Source: an uncultured Lacinutrix sp. (lineage in GTDB: Bacteria > Bacteroidota > Bacteroidia > Flavobacteriales > Flavobacteriaceae). From it: a stretch of DNA of 64,000 nt. The notes beneath the pieces are model-generated. The model saw only the letters and a program-made list of their open reading frames with translations. It searched no databases and was not told where the DNA came from. Below are positions 26,684 through 36,892 of this stretch, in pieces. Positions within the stretch are counted from its first letter, which is position 1. Every line of letters begins with the position of its first letter. The DNA lies in NCBI RefSeq assembly GCF_947500605.1, contig NZ_CANMSJ010000001.1, forward strand, positions 310,001-374,000. The letters run 5' to 3'. The position numbers and the translations under genes were made by a program.

Positions 26684-28504
26684 TTATACTATTAAATCTT
26701 CTTCTTGTTGAGCCAAATATCCTTTACTAAAATACTTACGTAAAAAAGCATCAGTATTATTATAAAACACTTTGTCTATTGCTTCTACAAATGGTTGTCC
26801 AACCATTAAATCGTCCAATTCGCTTAACGAGTATTGTGTTTCTGTTGGTAAATTTATCACATTAAAACCACTGTATTCTGGTGTAACATAATAGGTTAAC
26901 GCTTCAGTGATTTTATCTCTAAAAGCAGGTAAATCTGCCGATGTATTATAATGGTCGAAAGGATCAACAATGCCATCATTATCAGTACCTAAACAAATGG
27001 TCTTCCACGCCTCTATTTCATCAATTTTAGAGGTAGTTCGTGTTTCATTTTCTTTTCTAATATATTTTAGATTCACTTTTACTATATGAAACACATTGGT
27101 TAAAAACATTTGTACATGTAGTTTTTTAGTAGTTTCAGCATCAGCTTTTTTAAGTAATTTTCTAAACTTATTTCCAGGCATTCTACCATCGTGCATGCAA
27201 ACACCAATTAATCCATCAGATTTAAAAATAGCAACAATATCTTCATCTGTTAAATTAATATCCCAAAGACTTACATACGAGTCTTTATCGAGGTTAAAAC
27301 TATCTTTATTGGCTAATGCTTTTGCAAATGTTTCAATTCCACTTACTGCTGTATGGCTGCTTATAACCGGAACATTATCTTGTAAAGCATCACTATCTTG
27401 TCGCATATTTTCAAGTAATTCATAATAGCTTTCTCTAGATTTAATAGACATGTGTTTTACGTCTATTAATATACGTTGACCATTATCTCGTGAAAGCAAA
27501 TGGTTTATTATTAACTGCATTCCAAAATTCGAAATCCCTAAATCCTGACCTAAACTTTGGTCGAAAATATCGGCGAATCCAGGATCAAAAGTTCCTTTTG
27601 CGTCCATAAAGCTTTTTGCATGACCAACTAATAAATTATTAAAATGATGTGCGTAGGTTATAAAAAACGGAGGAAATTCTTCTTTCTTTATCGCTTCTAT
27701 ATTTTTAATAAATGAAAGCTTTAGCTTGTTTTGTCTGTCTAATGGTAAGTTTTCAATTTTAGCAGTTTCAAATAAATCTTTTTTATTATAAACACCCAAG
27801 GCATGCATACCTTCTATAGTCATAATGCCACAAACAGTAGCATCAGACTGCATCTCAAGAAAATGCTCGTAGTTTTTTACAAGATTAAATTGAGGCTGTT
27901 TGCCATGTATGGTTTTATTAGATGTACTTCCACTTGCGTTTAATAAATACTGATATTCAAAAATATAATCATTAAAATAATCTATGGTATCAATAGAGTC
28001 GTCATGAATAGGATCGATTAACCTACTTGCTGTTTTTATAGAAATTCCAGAAAGTAAGGACACAATTTTTTTGTCTATAGATATGGCATTAGCGTTAGTT
28101 TTCTTTTTAAAAATGATACCTAATATAAAACGATGGAGTCCACTACTCTTTTTAAACGGTCTGGTAGGCTTTAAAAACGGTTTCTCTATTGGGTAAACAG
28201 AACAAAACACTAAACGATTATGGCCCTCAAAACAACTATCTAAATTAGACTGCGAATAGGTTGCCATTTTTTTTAAAACAATATTAATAATCCATTTCCT
28301 AACGCTAATAGCTTTAAAATAATCTTTAGGCTCCTTGTTTTTAAAGCTATCCCAAATGGTTTTTATGTCTGTAGCATTGCCGTAAGGCTTTAAACTGGGA
28401 TGGTTATGTAAATCGGAAATTGGTTTATTATCCATTGATATTAAATTATTTATAGCATTTAAGATTAAAAATACAAAAAAATATAACAAGTGAATCATTC
28501 TCAA
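26684..28504 (-). CDS. M19-like dipeptidase / amidohydrolase-fold protein
   Basis: This is a 606-residue protein of the membrane-dipeptidase (M19)/metallo-hydrolase type. Metal-site motifs appear in barrel order: SDLHNHP, a Glu in IMTIEGMHAL, RILIDVKHMS, PVISSHTAVSG and CLGTDNDG. It is longer than classic M19 enzymes (about 350-400), with insertions in the N-terminal half. The start is uncertain: the first 23 residues are hydrophobic without a clear cleavage site, and an ATG at 28435 would put SDLHNHP close to the N-terminus as in cytosolic relatives. It is divergent from the hibernation-factor gene. The substrate is unknown. Confidence 0.75.
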   Translation of the reverse strand: MRMIHLLYFFVFLILNAINNLISMDNKPISDLHNHPSLKPYGNATDIKTIWDSFKNKEPKDYFKAISVRKWIINIVLKKMATYSQSNLDSCFEGHNRLVFCSVYPIEKPFLKPTRPFKKSSGLHRFILGIIFKKKTNANAISIDKKIVSLLSGISIKTASRLIDPIHDDSIDTIDYFNDYIFEYQYLLNASGSTSNKTIHGKQPQFNLVKNYEHFLEMQSDATVCGIMTIEGMHALGVYNKKDLFETAKIENLPLDRQNKLKLSFIKNIEAIKKEEFPPFFITYAHHFNNLLVGHAKSFMDAKGTFDPGFADIFDQSLGQDLGISNFGMQLIINHLLSRDNGQRILIDVKHMSIKSRESYYELLENMRQDSDALQDNVPVISSHTAVSGIETFAKALANKDSFNLDKDSYVSLWDINLTDEDIVAIFKSDGLIGVCMHDGRMPGNKFRKLLKKADAETTKKLHVQMFLTNVFHIVKVNLKYIRKENETRTTSKIDEIEAWKTICLGTDNDGIVDPFDHYNTSADLPAFRDKITEALTYYVTPEYSGFNVINLPTETQYSLSELDDLMVGQPFVEAIDKVFYNNTDAFLRKYFSKGYLAQQEEDLIV

Positions 28505-28594
28505 TGCCTTAGATTAAATTCACAATTTTTGGTTAAAAAGTCAATCTATATTTAAGTTTTTTGTATATTTAAGTACAACTTAAAACAATAATAT

Positions 28595-28897
28595 ATGACA
28601 GTGAACTATGAATACGATGGCGTGACTGCTAGCCCAGAATTGGAAACTTACGTAAAAGGAAAACTAGAAAAACTATTTAATAAATATGAATTTATAGTAC
28701 GAGCAGATATTTTTTTTAAAACAGAGAACACTTCAACTAGAAACTCTAAGATGAAGACCTCAATTAGACTTAGTGCTCCAGGACCAAGGTTGTTTGCTGA
28801 AACAACAAGCGATTCTTTCCATAAAAGCGCATCGGAAGCTATTACAGCGATTGAGAGGCAATTAGAAAAACGAAAAGGTGCTATGCAAACGCATTAA
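28595..28897 (+). CDS. hpf: Ribosome hibernation promoting factor (HPF/RaiA family)
   Basis: This is a 100-residue short-form HPF/RaiA protein that binds the decoding centre of idle ribosomes. The beta-alpha-beta-beta-beta-alpha pattern is visible: an N-terminal strand, helix TYVKGKLEKLFNKYEF, and the C-terminal helix FHKSASEAITAIERQLEKRKG with its basic end. The long-form dimerisation tail is absent. It is monocistronic, with a strong terminator directly after it. Confidence 0.9.
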   Translation: MTVNYEYDGVTASPELETYVKGKLEKLFNKYEFIVRADIFFKTENTSTRNSKMKTSIRLSAPGPRLFAETTSDSFHKSASEAITAIERQLEKRKGAMQTH

Positions 28898-28922
28898 TAC
28901 AGAAAGTTATAAAAATTGATTT

Positions 28923-28949
28923 AAGCCACTCGTTAGAGTGGCTTTTTTA
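28923..28949 (+). terminator. Terminator after hpf
   Basis: The stem AGCCACTC/GAGTGGCT with loop GTTA is followed by six or more T. Confidence 0.9.
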
Positions 28950-28989
28950 TGCTTATTAATTTATATATTTTTAATTTAATGGGATAGTA

Positions 28990-29216
28990 ATATTAACTCC
29001 TCTTTCTTCAGATTTTTTTTCAGGAAAATCAGAATTCATTTTCCTCTTAAAATAAGAAGAGAGCCGAAACACAAGTACCTTGTAATATCTGTATTAGAAA
29101 GGATTAATTAATATAGCAAAACAAATAACTTTTATAGCTTGTTCATTGTTAAGATCCTTGCTTTAGTTAAAGGAAGGTGGATTTTAATACAGTAAAATTA
29201 GGAAGGTTTGAAGCAA
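28990..29216. repeat. Decayed intergenic repeat family, copy A
   Basis: It shares with 52374-52602, in order: TATTAACTCCTCTTTCTT, an ATTCATT plus CCTCTTAAAATAAG block with GAGAGCC, TCTGTATTA, a CTTTAGT-AAAG block ending GGTGG or GGTAGG, and a TTTGAAG end. Both copies lie between the 3' ends of convergent genes. I read it as a REP- or MITE-like element that has decayed. Confidence 0.65.
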
Positions 29217-29286
29217 AGCGCAAAGCAGCTTTATAACAGCAAGAGTAAAAGCTTAATATCTAATTTTAGAGATTAAAAAGTAACAA

Positions 29287-30519
29287 CTAACCTTCAAAAC
29301 GATAATAACCACACTTTAAATAAGCACCTTCTGGAAAGCCAATAGGATGATCGCTGTCATGATGTGTTTTTAATATACATTCAGACGTTCTACTACTTTC
29401 GTTTAAAACCTGAGTATTAATATCGAAAAAAGAATCTGCTAACACTCGCGAAGAACACGAAGCTAATACCAATAAGCCTTTTTTAGCAGTAAGCTTCACT
29501 CCTAATTGTGCTAATTGTGCATATTTCTTTTTGGCTAATTCTATTTCACTCTGTTGTTTTGCAAAACTTGGCGGATCTATAACAACAACATCAAAGGTTT
29601 GTTTGTCTTTAATCATTTGCTTCATAGCTGCAAAGGCATCGTCTGCAATGGTTTTATGTGTTCCAGAATACGGATTTAATTTACCATTTAAAACGGCAAT
29701 TTCTAAAGCTTGCTTACTAATATCTAAACTAGTAACCTCTTTTGCACCGTTAGCTAATGCATGAACCGAAAAACCACCTGCATAACTAAATACATCTAAA
29801 ACTGATTTTCCTTTACTCCACTCGCCTACTTGCTTTCTATTGGCTCTATGATCTAAAAAATAACCTGTTTTATGACCTTTAATAACATTTGCCGAGAAAT
29901 TGACATCATGCTCTACAAATTCAACAACTTCATTCTCTAAAACACCATAAACAACCTCGCCATTTTGAAGTTTGTGTAATTTAGATTGTTCCATGCTTCT
30001 ACTAAGTCTAATCACTATTGTTTTAGCTTTAGAAACAGCTTGTAAGCTTTCTAAAATAGATTCTAAATACGGAAGCCATATTTCAGAATATATCTTAACC
30101 ACTAATACATGTGCATAAACATCTGCAATTAGTCCTGGAAATCCATCGTTTTCACCAAATAATAATCGGTAACTGTTAGTATTTGTTTGTAATAAAGATT
30201 GGCGTTTAGCAAAAGCTTCTTCAATTTTAGTATTGAAAAACGCAGCATTTATAGTTGCACCAGTATTACCACTATGTAACATTTTTATACGAATAGGTGA
30301 ATTCCCATCATACAAACCAAGGCCAATAACTTTATTTTTATTTTTTCCGAAGATAATAGCCAAATCGCCACTTTTAGCATCGTCGTTAATTTTAGTAATA
30401 TTATCACTAAACAGCCAAGGATGGCCTTGTAAAACAAATCGTTCTCCATTGGCGTTTAGCTTGGTTGCTAATCGTTTAGGCGTGTAACTTGAAGTAATAC
30501 TTTTAGTAAACTGCGACAT
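29287..30519 (-). CDS. rlmI: RlmI-like 23S rRNA (cytosine-C5) methyltransferase
   Basis: This is a 410-residue class I SAM-dependent rRNA methyltransferase. An N-terminal PUA domain (RLATKLNANGERFVLQGHPWLF) is followed by a linker domain and the Rossmann methyltransferase with VLDVFSYAGGFSVHALANGA (SAM loop), VTSLDIS and the catalytic VVIDPPSFAK. RlmI methylates C1962 of 23S rRNA in E. coli; orthology is likely but the position is not proven here. It starts five bases after the stop of the DEAD-box helicase, so the two form an operon with an RNA-maturation theme. Confidence 0.88.
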   Translation of the reverse strand: MSQFTKSITSSYTPKRLATKLNANGERFVLQGHPWLFSDNITKINDDAKSGDLAIIFGKNKNKVIGLGLYDGNSPIRIKMLHSGNTGATINAAFFNTKIEEAFAKRQSLLQTNTNSYRLLFGENDGFPGLIADVYAHVLVVKIYSEIWLPYLESILESLQAVSKAKTIVIRLSRSMEQSKLHKLQNGEVVYGVLENEVVEFVEHDVNFSANVIKGHKTGYFLDHRANRKQVGEWSKGKSVLDVFSYAGGFSVHALANGAKEVTSLDISKQALEIAVLNGKLNPYSGTHKTIADDAFAAMKQMIKDKQTFDVVVIDPPSFAKQQSEIELAKKKYAQLAQLGVKLTAKKGLLVLASCSSRVLADSFFDINTQVLNESSRTSECILKTHHDSDHPIGFPEGAYLKCGYYRFEG

Positions 30520-30524
30520 AATAA

Positions 30525-31646
30525 TTATAGCGTAAGTTCCTTAATTTTAATACCTAAAGTCTTTTCTACGTCTGCTATTTTATTAAGCTCGCTTGGTAAT
30601 ATTAATGCAATAGATTGTCCTTTTTTTCCTGCTCTTGCAGTACGTCCACTTCTATGTGTGTAGTATTCTATATGTTCTGGTAATTGGTGGTGGATAATAA
30701 AAGCTAAGTTGTTAACGTCTATTCCACGTGCAGAAACATCTGTAGATATTAATATTTGTAAATTAGTATTCTTAAACGCACGCATTACTTTATCACGTTC
30801 TTTCTGCGTCATATCACCTTCTAGAGCATCGACATTAAAACCTTCCTTTTGCAATTGTTGTTTTAAAGACTGTGTACCTGCTTTTGTTCTACAAAATATA
30901 ATACCACGCTCCTCTTCTCTATCTTCTAATAAGCGCATGACTGTATGTGCTTTGTCTACAATAGACGATTTTACATAATGATGAGAAATGTTAGCATTTA
31001 CAATGCTTTCACGATCAATTTCCACACGAGCAGCATCTTTAGCGATGTAACGAGAAACAATATTTTTTAATTCGGCAGGCATTGTTGCAGAAAACAACCA
31101 TGTGTTACGAGCACTTTTGGTAGTAGCATCTAAAATGGTATTTAAATCCTTTTTAAAGCCCATACTTAGCATCTCGTCTGCTTCGTCTAAAATAAGCGTA
31201 TTAATATGAGTTAAATCTATAATATTTCTATCTAATAAATCTACCAAACGACCTGGAGTTGCAACAATAATATGCGTTGGACGTTGTAAGTTGCTAATCT
31301 GAATATCTATTTTTTCACCACCATAAACACCTTCAACAAAAATCTTTTTACTGTTATATTTTGTAAATTTAAACAGTTGCTTTTTTATTTGTTGAACCAA
31401 TTCGCGTGTTGGCGCAATAATTAATGCTTGAACAGCTCTTTTACTTGGATCTACTTTATGTAAAGCAGGTAAGCCATAGGCAGCAGTTTTACCTGTCCCT
31501 GTTTGGGCTAAACCAATAAAATCTACTTTAGATTTTATTAATACTGGTATTGCTTGCTCTTGAATGGCTGTAGGTGTTTTAATTCCTAATTCCTTAAGTG
31601 ATTTTATATAGTCGTTATGTAATCCTAAATCTTTAAAAGTACTCAT
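30525..31646 (-). CDS. DEAD-box RNA helicase (RhlE-like)
   Basis: This is a compact 373-residue ATP-dependent RNA helicase lacking the long basic tail of many relatives. Motifs are in order: Q-motif TPTAIQEQAIPVL, Walker A AQTGTGKT, PTREL, TPGR, DEAD, SAT, GIIFCRTKAG, ISTDVSARGIDV and HRSGRTARAG. It probably acts in ribosome assembly or RNA turnover, often in the cold. It is co-transcribed with the downstream rRNA methyltransferase. Confidence 0.95.
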   Translation of the reverse strand: MSTFKDLGLHNDYIKSLKELGIKTPTAIQEQAIPVLIKSKVDFIGLAQTGTGKTAAYGLPALHKVDPSKRAVQALIIAPTRELVQQIKKQLFKFTKYNSKKIFVEGVYGGEKIDIQISNLQRPTHIIVATPGRLVDLLDRNIIDLTHINTLILDEADEMLSMGFKKDLNTILDATTKSARNTWLFSATMPAELKNIVSRYIAKDAARVEIDRESIVNANISHHYVKSSIVDKAHTVMRLLEDREEERGIIFCRTKAGTQSLKQQLQKEGFNVDALEGDMTQKERDKVMRAFKNTNLQILISTDVSARGIDVNNLAFIIHHQLPEHIEYYTHRSGRTARAGKKGQSIALILPSELNKIADVEKTLGIKIKELTL

Positions 31647-31756
31647 TGGTGTTTGGTGTTATTTTGTTTGTTATTGCGTTGCAAAAACTTATGTTTAATA
31701 ATAAAAGTAATTACATACGAGAAGTACTGCCAACCTAAGATTGCTTACTATAATTG

Positions 31757-33310
31757 TTATTCCTCAGGAGGAAAACCATGAATTTCTTCGTAAACTTCAT
31801 CAAAATTAGAACGTATGTACGCATTTAATTTCTTTTTGTAATCATCTTTTAACCATTCTACAAAGTTAAAAGTACTTTTACTAATACACTTTGTATAACG
31901 CTGTATGCGGTAATCTATATCGTCTTTTAGCATTTTTGCTAAACCTAAAGCATCCCAAACATCTTCACTATTCTCAATACATATTTTTGCATGATGAGCA
32001 ATAGAGCGCTCTAAAATTACTTTAGATGAATCTCCTTCTCTAACAGATTGGATGTACATGGCTTTAATGTTGAAATAAACATCCTCAGACTTTGCAAATT
32101 CTGCACGAAGCGCTTCTGGCATTTCATATCTAAAGTTTTCTTCTAAATCTTCATCACTTAAAATACCATCAAGATAAAAGTTTGGAGATCTAAATATTTT
32201 ATGCCAATCTAAGTCACTTCCCCAAGGTCCAAAACGGTGAAGGTTGTTTCCTAAATCTATAACGGTAAATTTATTTTTATTCTTTAAAATACGAGAACCA
32301 CGACCAATCATTTGGTAGTATAAAGTTAACGATTTTGTTGCTCTGTTTAATATAATACAATCTACTGTTGGCTCATCGAAACCAGTAGTTAAAATACTTA
32401 CCGATGTTAATATGGCATCTGGCGTTTCTTTAAACCATTTTAAAATGGCTTTACGCTCTTTTTTAGTATTGTTATTATCTAAGTGAGCTACTGGATATCC
32501 AGATCTTCTAAAAGTATCATAAACGTGTAAAGACGTGTTTATACCGTTATTAAATATTAATGTTTTCTTGCCTTTACAACGCTCTTCGTAAGATTGCACA
32601 AGCTTGGTAAGCATGTCTGTATTTGTATATAAATCTTCAGAAGATTTTACAGTATAATCACCATTAGCACCTACAATTAAAGAGGTTAAACCTACATTGT
32701 AAGAATAGACTTCGGCACGTGCTAAAAATTCATTTTCAATTAAAGAGTGAATTGTTTCACCAACAATTAGTTCGTTATAATTATCCTTCATTGGAAGGTT
32801 AATATTACTACTTAAAGGTGTTGCCGTTACTCCTAATATAAAAGATTTCTCAAAAAACTTAAATAGTTTTGTAAACGAGTTGTAGTGTGCTTCATCAATA
32901 ATAACTAACCCAATATCACTAATGTCTAGCTTATTATCGGTTAAACGATTATTAAGCGTTTCTACCATGGCAACAAAGCAATTAAAATCACCTTGATCAC
33001 TTAAATCGGCTTTAGAGTCTACAATTTTATTGCTTACACCAAATTCAGACAGCATATTAGAAGTTTGCTTACAAAGCTCAATTCTATGCGTCATTACTAA
33101 TACTTGTTTTTTATGATGCTTTAAATACTGACGAACAATCTCAGAGAAAATAACCGTTTTACCACCACCAGTTGGTAGTTGGTAAAGTAAATGGTAATCT
33201 TCTGGAGCATCTTCAAAACATGCGAAAATTTTATCAATTGCACCTTTTTGGTAACTATATAAACTCTTGCCTTCTTGTCTTTCTTCTAATTCTAAAGCTG
33301 TAACCTTCAT
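31757..33310 (-). CDS. Superfamily 2 DEAD/DEAH helicase (COG1061-like)
   Basis: This SF2 helicase resembles the helicase core of type III restriction and XPB-type proteins, with no nuclease domain seen. Motifs are LPTGGGKTVIFSEIV, MTHRIELCKQ, IIDEAHYN, GVTATP, FNNGI, TTGFDEPTVDC and YYQMIGRGSR. The track start at 33340 overlaps a perfect -7 box on the same strand (33338-33345), so that ATG would lie upstream of the transcript. The ATG at 33310 gives 517 residues and is preferred. The function is probably DNA or RNA repair, but it is not defined. Confidence 0.85.
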   Translation of the reverse strand: MKVTALELEERQEGKSLYSYQKGAIDKIFACFEDAPEDYHLLYQLPTGGGKTVIFSEIVRQYLKHHKKQVLVMTHRIELCKQTSNMLSEFGVSNKIVDSKADLSDQGDFNCFVAMVETLNNRLTDNKLDISDIGLVIIDEAHYNSFTKLFKFFEKSFILGVTATPLSSNINLPMKDNYNELIVGETIHSLIENEFLARAEVYSYNVGLTSLIVGANGDYTVKSSEDLYTNTDMLTKLVQSYEERCKGKKTLIFNNGINTSLHVYDTFRRSGYPVAHLDNNNTKKERKAILKWFKETPDAILTSVSILTTGFDEPTVDCIILNRATKSLTLYYQMIGRGSRILKNKNKFTVIDLGNNLHRFGPWGSDLDWHKIFRSPNFYLDGILSDEDLEENFRYEMPEALRAEFAKSEDVYFNIKAMYIQSVREGDSSKVILERSIAHHAKICIENSEDVWDALGLAKMLKDDIDYRIQRYTKCISKSTFNFVEWLKDDYKKKLNAYIRSNFDEVYEEIHGFPPEE

Positions 33311-33337
33311 TAATGTTTTTTGAAATTTTGAGATGCG

Positions 33338-33345
33338 CAAAAATA
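33338..33345 (-). promoter_or_regulatory. Bacteroidota -7 box (TATTTTTG) for the SF2 helicase
   Basis: It is a perfect match on the minus strand. Its position upstream of 33310 decides the start codon of the helicase gene. Confidence 0.55.
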
Positions 33346-33413
33346 CAACGATTTAAAGGCTTAGAACGAATAATATTTAAAAAATTTTTAAATGATTACT
33401 TTCGTTAATATAT

Positions 33414-34223
33414 ATGAAAAACATCTCAGACAATTTACAAGCTCAATTTAGCGGATTCTATAACACACCACACCTGTTTTTAGAGCCTGTTTTAGGTATG
33501 CAGACATTAGTAACGCAAATAGAAAACACACCTGTTTTTGAAGGTTTAGGACTGGAAAGAATAAGATTAGGGCAACGTGTGGAACGCTTTGTAGGTACAG
33601 AGTTGCGCTTGAATAAAAGTTTAAAAATTTTATCTGAAAATCCACAAATACAAACCAATACCAATATAACTATTGGTGAATTAGACTGTTTGTATTTAGA
33701 TGGTGAGCAGCCTGTACATTTAGAAATACAATTTAAGTTTTATTTATATGATCAATCTTTAGGTGAAACTGAAATAGACCATTGTATTGGTCCCATGCGA
33801 AGAGATAGTTTAATAGAAAAATTAACCAAGCTAAAAGAAAAGCAATTACCACTACTCTATGCCGATGAAACGAAGCCATTGCTGGGTACTATAGATTTTT
33901 TAGCTGAAGATTTTATTCAAAAAATATACTTTAAAGCTCAAATTTTTGTGCCTTACGGAAAAACGATTCAGCTTAAAACACTAAATCCGGAGTGTATTTA
34001 TGGCTTCTATTTTAAGTATACTGAATTGCCACAGTTTAAAAACTATAAATTTTATAAACCAAAGAAAACCGATTGGTTACTTGATGTAACACCAAATGTA
34101 GATTGGAAAACGTATAATGCTATTTTGCCAGAATTAAATGTATTTAAAGATGAAGGTTATTCGCCCATGTTATGGATAAAGCATAAAAATGGTGAGATTG
34201 AGAAGTGTTTTGTAGTTGTTTAA
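33414..34223 (+). CDS. DUF1853 family protein
   Basis: This is a 269-residue protein matching DUF1853, with a typical core LGQRVERFVGTELRLNKS, then TIGELDCLYLD and VHLEIQFKFYLYD. The conserved acidic residues plus a Glu-x-Gln-x-Lys-like strand resemble a PD-(D/E)XK nuclease fold, as has been suggested for this family; activity is unproven. It is divergent from the SF2 helicase (103 bases apart), a pairing that might reflect a nucleic-acid role. A near-consensus box TACTTTCG at 33397 may be its promoter. Confidence 0.82.
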   Translation: MKNISDNLQAQFSGFYNTPHLFLEPVLGMQTLVTQIENTPVFEGLGLERIRLGQRVERFVGTELRLNKSLKILSENPQIQTNTNITIGELDCLYLDGEQPVHLEIQFKFYLYDQSLGETEIDHCIGPMRRDSLIEKLTKLKEKQLPLLYADETKPLLGTIDFLAEDFIQKIYFKAQIFVPYGKTIQLKTLNPECIYGFYFKYTELPQFKNYKFYKPKKTDWLLDVTPNVDWKTYNAILPELNVFKDEGYSPMLWIKHKNGEIEKCFVVV

Positions 34224-34238
34224 ATTACTATTGTTTCT

Positions 34239-34511
34239 ATGAATAAAGGAATCTTACATACTTTACAATATTATATTGTAATTTTAATAATCTATTTATT
34301 TTTAAACGTCTTTTTAAATAATAATAGTACTGAAGCTCTTAAACTAAAATTAATTTTTGTCTTTGTAATGCTTGGCATAGCTGCAGTAATGATATTTATT
34401 AATTCTTTATCTATGCTATTAATTAAATACAGAATGTGGCATAAAGGTTCATTATTCGTTCATTTTATAGTGTTACTTTTTTGTCTCGTACTTTTTATAA
34501 ATATTCGTTAA
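34239..34511 (+). CDS. Small integral membrane protein, unknown
   Basis: This is a 90-residue protein with three hydrophobic segments (about 8-26, 38-60 and 70-87) and few charged residues between them. I recognise no family. It follows DUF1853 by 15 bases and may be co-transcribed with it. It could also be translated as part of a longer transcript into the topoisomerase gene, 73 bases on. Confidence 0.6.
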   Translation: MNKGILHTLQYYIVILIIYLFLNVFLNNNSTEALKLKLIFVFVMLGIAAVMIFINSLSMLLIKYRMWHKGSLFVHFIVLLFCLVLFINIR

Positions 34512-34584
34512 TAACTCTCAACCGTTTCATATTAAATTGAAGTTTGAATTTCCTATTTTGCAAGCCTAAATCAAAGTAATAATA

Positions 34585-36882
34585 GTGAAAGTCTGTATCG
34601 CCGAAAAACCATCTGTAGCAAGAGAAATTGCTTCTGTTCTTGGAGCAACCACAAAACATGATGGTTACTACGAAGGCAACGGTTATGCTGTAACCTATAC
34701 TTTTGGACACCTATGCACTCTTAAAGAACCAAACGATTACAAACCTTATTGGAAAAGTTGGGATTTAAATAATTTACCAATGCTGCCAGAGCGTTTTGAA
34801 ACTAAAGTTTCTAAAGATGCTGGTATAAAAAAGCAGTTTAAAATTGTAAAAAGTTTATTTGATAGAGCGGATGTTGTAATAAACTGTGGTGATGCAGGAC
34901 AAGAAGGAGAATTAATACAGCGTTGGGTTTTAAACCAAGCTGGTTATAAAGGAAAGGTAGAAAGACTTTGGATTTCGTCTTTAACAACCGAGGCTATAAA
35001 AGAAGGTTTTAATAACTTGAAACCATCTGAAGATTACGACAATTTATATTATGCAGGTTTCTCGCGTGCAATTGGAGATTGGCTTTTAGGTATGAATGCC
35101 ACGCGGTTATATACTGTAAAACATGGAGGTTACAAACAAGTGCTTTCTGTTGGTCGTGTGCAAACGCCTACTCTAGCAATGTTGGTAAATAGATTTAAAG
35201 AAATAGAAAACTTTAAACCACAACCGTATTGGGAGTTACAAACCATGTATCGCGATACTTTATTTAGTTATGAAGAAGGTCGTTTTCTTAAAGTTGAAGA
35301 TGGAGAAAAACTTGCTGCGATTGTAAAAGCGCACGATTTCGAAATTGTATCTACAACAAAAAAAGCAGGAAATGAATATGCACCAAAACTGTTCGATTTA
35401 ACAGGTTTACAAGTATATTGTAACACTAAATTTGGATTTAGTGCAGACGAAACTTTAAAGATTGTCCAAAAATTATACGAACAAAAAGTGGTAACCTACC
35501 CGAGAGTAGATACTACGTTTTTGCCAAACGATGTGTATCCAAAAGTACCTGGAATACTTAAAAATTTAACTAATTATGCTGCTTTAACAGCTCCACTTCA
35601 TGGTAAGAAGCTAAAGAAAACTAAAAAGGTTTTCGATGATAGTAAGGTAACAGATCACCACGCAATTATTCCGACCGGACAGCAAATGAATTTGCAATAC
35701 AACCAGCAACAGGTTTACAATATTATTGTACGTCGTTTTATTGCTGTGTTTTATCCAGATTGTAAAGTCTCTAACACCACCGTTATTGGTAAAGCAGAAA
35801 AAGTAAAGTTTAAAACAACAGGTAAAGAAATTTTAGAAAAAGGATGGCGTATTGTATTCGAAAATCCAAATAGCACTTCTAAAGAAGCTGGTATGTTACC
35901 AACTTTCGAGAAAGGCGAAAAAGGGCCGCATGAACCGTCATTTTTAGAAAAACAAACCAAACCGCCAAATCAATATACAGAAGCCTCACTCCTACGTGCT
36001 ATGGAAACAGCAGGAAAACAGGTGGATGATGATGAGCTTCGTGAGATTATGAAAGAAAATGGTATTGGTCGTCCTTCTACACGTGCCAATATTATTGAAA
36101 CGTTATTCCGAAGAAAATATATAAAACGAAATAAAAAGCAAGTTATACCAACAGTTACAGGTATTCAGTTAATAGATACTATTACTAACGAATTGCTAAA
36201 ATCTGCAGAACTTACTGGTAAGTGGGAAAAGCAGTTAAAAGATATTGAAAAAGGAACTTTTAGTGCAGGAAGTTTTATTAAACAGATGAAACAAATGGTA
36301 GATCGTTTGGTTTATGAAGTGCGAAGCGAAACTAAGAAAGCTAATATCTCTTCAGTTAATAATAAAACGGCAACAACGACTAAGAAAAAAACGACTAAAA
36401 AAGCTTCTGGGATTACCTCAGAGAAATGTCCGAAATGTAAAAACGGATCTATATTAAAAGGGAAATCTGCTTATGGTTGTTCGGAATATAAAAAGACTTG
36501 CGACTTCGTTATCCCTTTTAAATTTGAAGGAAAAACTATCTCAGAAAAACAATTTGTTAGGTTGTTTCAAAAAGGTTCTACGGTTAATTTAAAAGGTTTT
36601 AAGGTTGATAATGTTTCAACTGAAGGATTAGTGAGATTTGATGAAAATTTTAAGTTAAAATTAGAACCTAAAAAAGTTAAAACTGAAACGAAGAGTACTT
36701 CCGAAGAAAATATTTGTCCGAAATGTAATAGAGGAGCCATTATAAAAGGTAAAACAGCTTATGGATGTAGTGCTTATAAAGAAGGTTGCGACTTTAGGTT
36801 TAGTTACGATGCTATTCGTGAAAAAGCTAATGGACAGCAATTAACCAAGGATTTGGTTTTTAAAATATTAAGAGGAAACTAA
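34585..36882 (+). CDS. topB: DNA topoisomerase III (type IA)
   Basis: This is a 765-residue type IA topoisomerase that decatenates DNA through single-strand passage. It starts with GTG directly at the TOPRIM strand MKVCIAEKPSVAREIA; no upstream ATG fits. The DxD of TOPRIM appears in NCGDAGQEGELIQRW; the catalytic Tyr is in VVTYPRVDTTFLP. The C-terminus carries two similar zinc-ribbon-like modules, each with CPKC, YGCS and a late Cys, separated by a linker. This architecture is usual for Bacteroidota TopB. Confidence 0.95.
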   Translation: MKVCIAEKPSVAREIASVLGATTKHDGYYEGNGYAVTYTFGHLCTLKEPNDYKPYWKSWDLNNLPMLPERFETKVSKDAGIKKQFKIVKSLFDRADVVINCGDAGQEGELIQRWVLNQAGYKGKVERLWISSLTTEAIKEGFNNLKPSEDYDNLYYAGFSRAIGDWLLGMNATRLYTVKHGGYKQVLSVGRVQTPTLAMLVNRFKEIENFKPQPYWELQTMYRDTLFSYEEGRFLKVEDGEKLAAIVKAHDFEIVSTTKKAGNEYAPKLFDLTGLQVYCNTKFGFSADETLKIVQKLYEQKVVTYPRVDTTFLPNDVYPKVPGILKNLTNYAALTAPLHGKKLKKTKKVFDDSKVTDHHAIIPTGQQMNLQYNQQQVYNIIVRRFIAVFYPDCKVSNTTVIGKAEKVKFKTTGKEILEKGWRIVFENPNSTSKEAGMLPTFEKGEKGPHEPSFLEKQTKPPNQYTEASLLRAMETAGKQVDDDELREIMKENGIGRPSTRANIIETLFRRKYIKRNKKQVIPTVTGIQLIDTITNELLKSAELTGKWEKQLKDIEKGTFSAGSFIKQMKQMVDRLVYEVRSETKKANISSVNNKTATTTKKKTTKKASGITSEKCPKCKNGSILKGKSAYGCSEYKKTCDFVIPFKFEGKTISEKQFVRLFQKGSTVNLKGFKVDNVSTEGLVRFDENFKLKLEPKKVKTETKSTSEENICPKCNRGAIIKGKTAYGCSAYKEGCDFRFSYDAIREKANGQQLTKDLVFKILRGN

Positions 36883-36892
36883 AAATATTTTT

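Larger units (their letters stand above)
28898..29286. other. 389-base convergent intergenic region
   Basis: It holds the terminator of the hibernation-factor gene (28923-28949) and then a decayed repeat (about 28990-29216) that recurs between two other convergent genes at 52374-52602. No gene was seen. Confidence 0.7.
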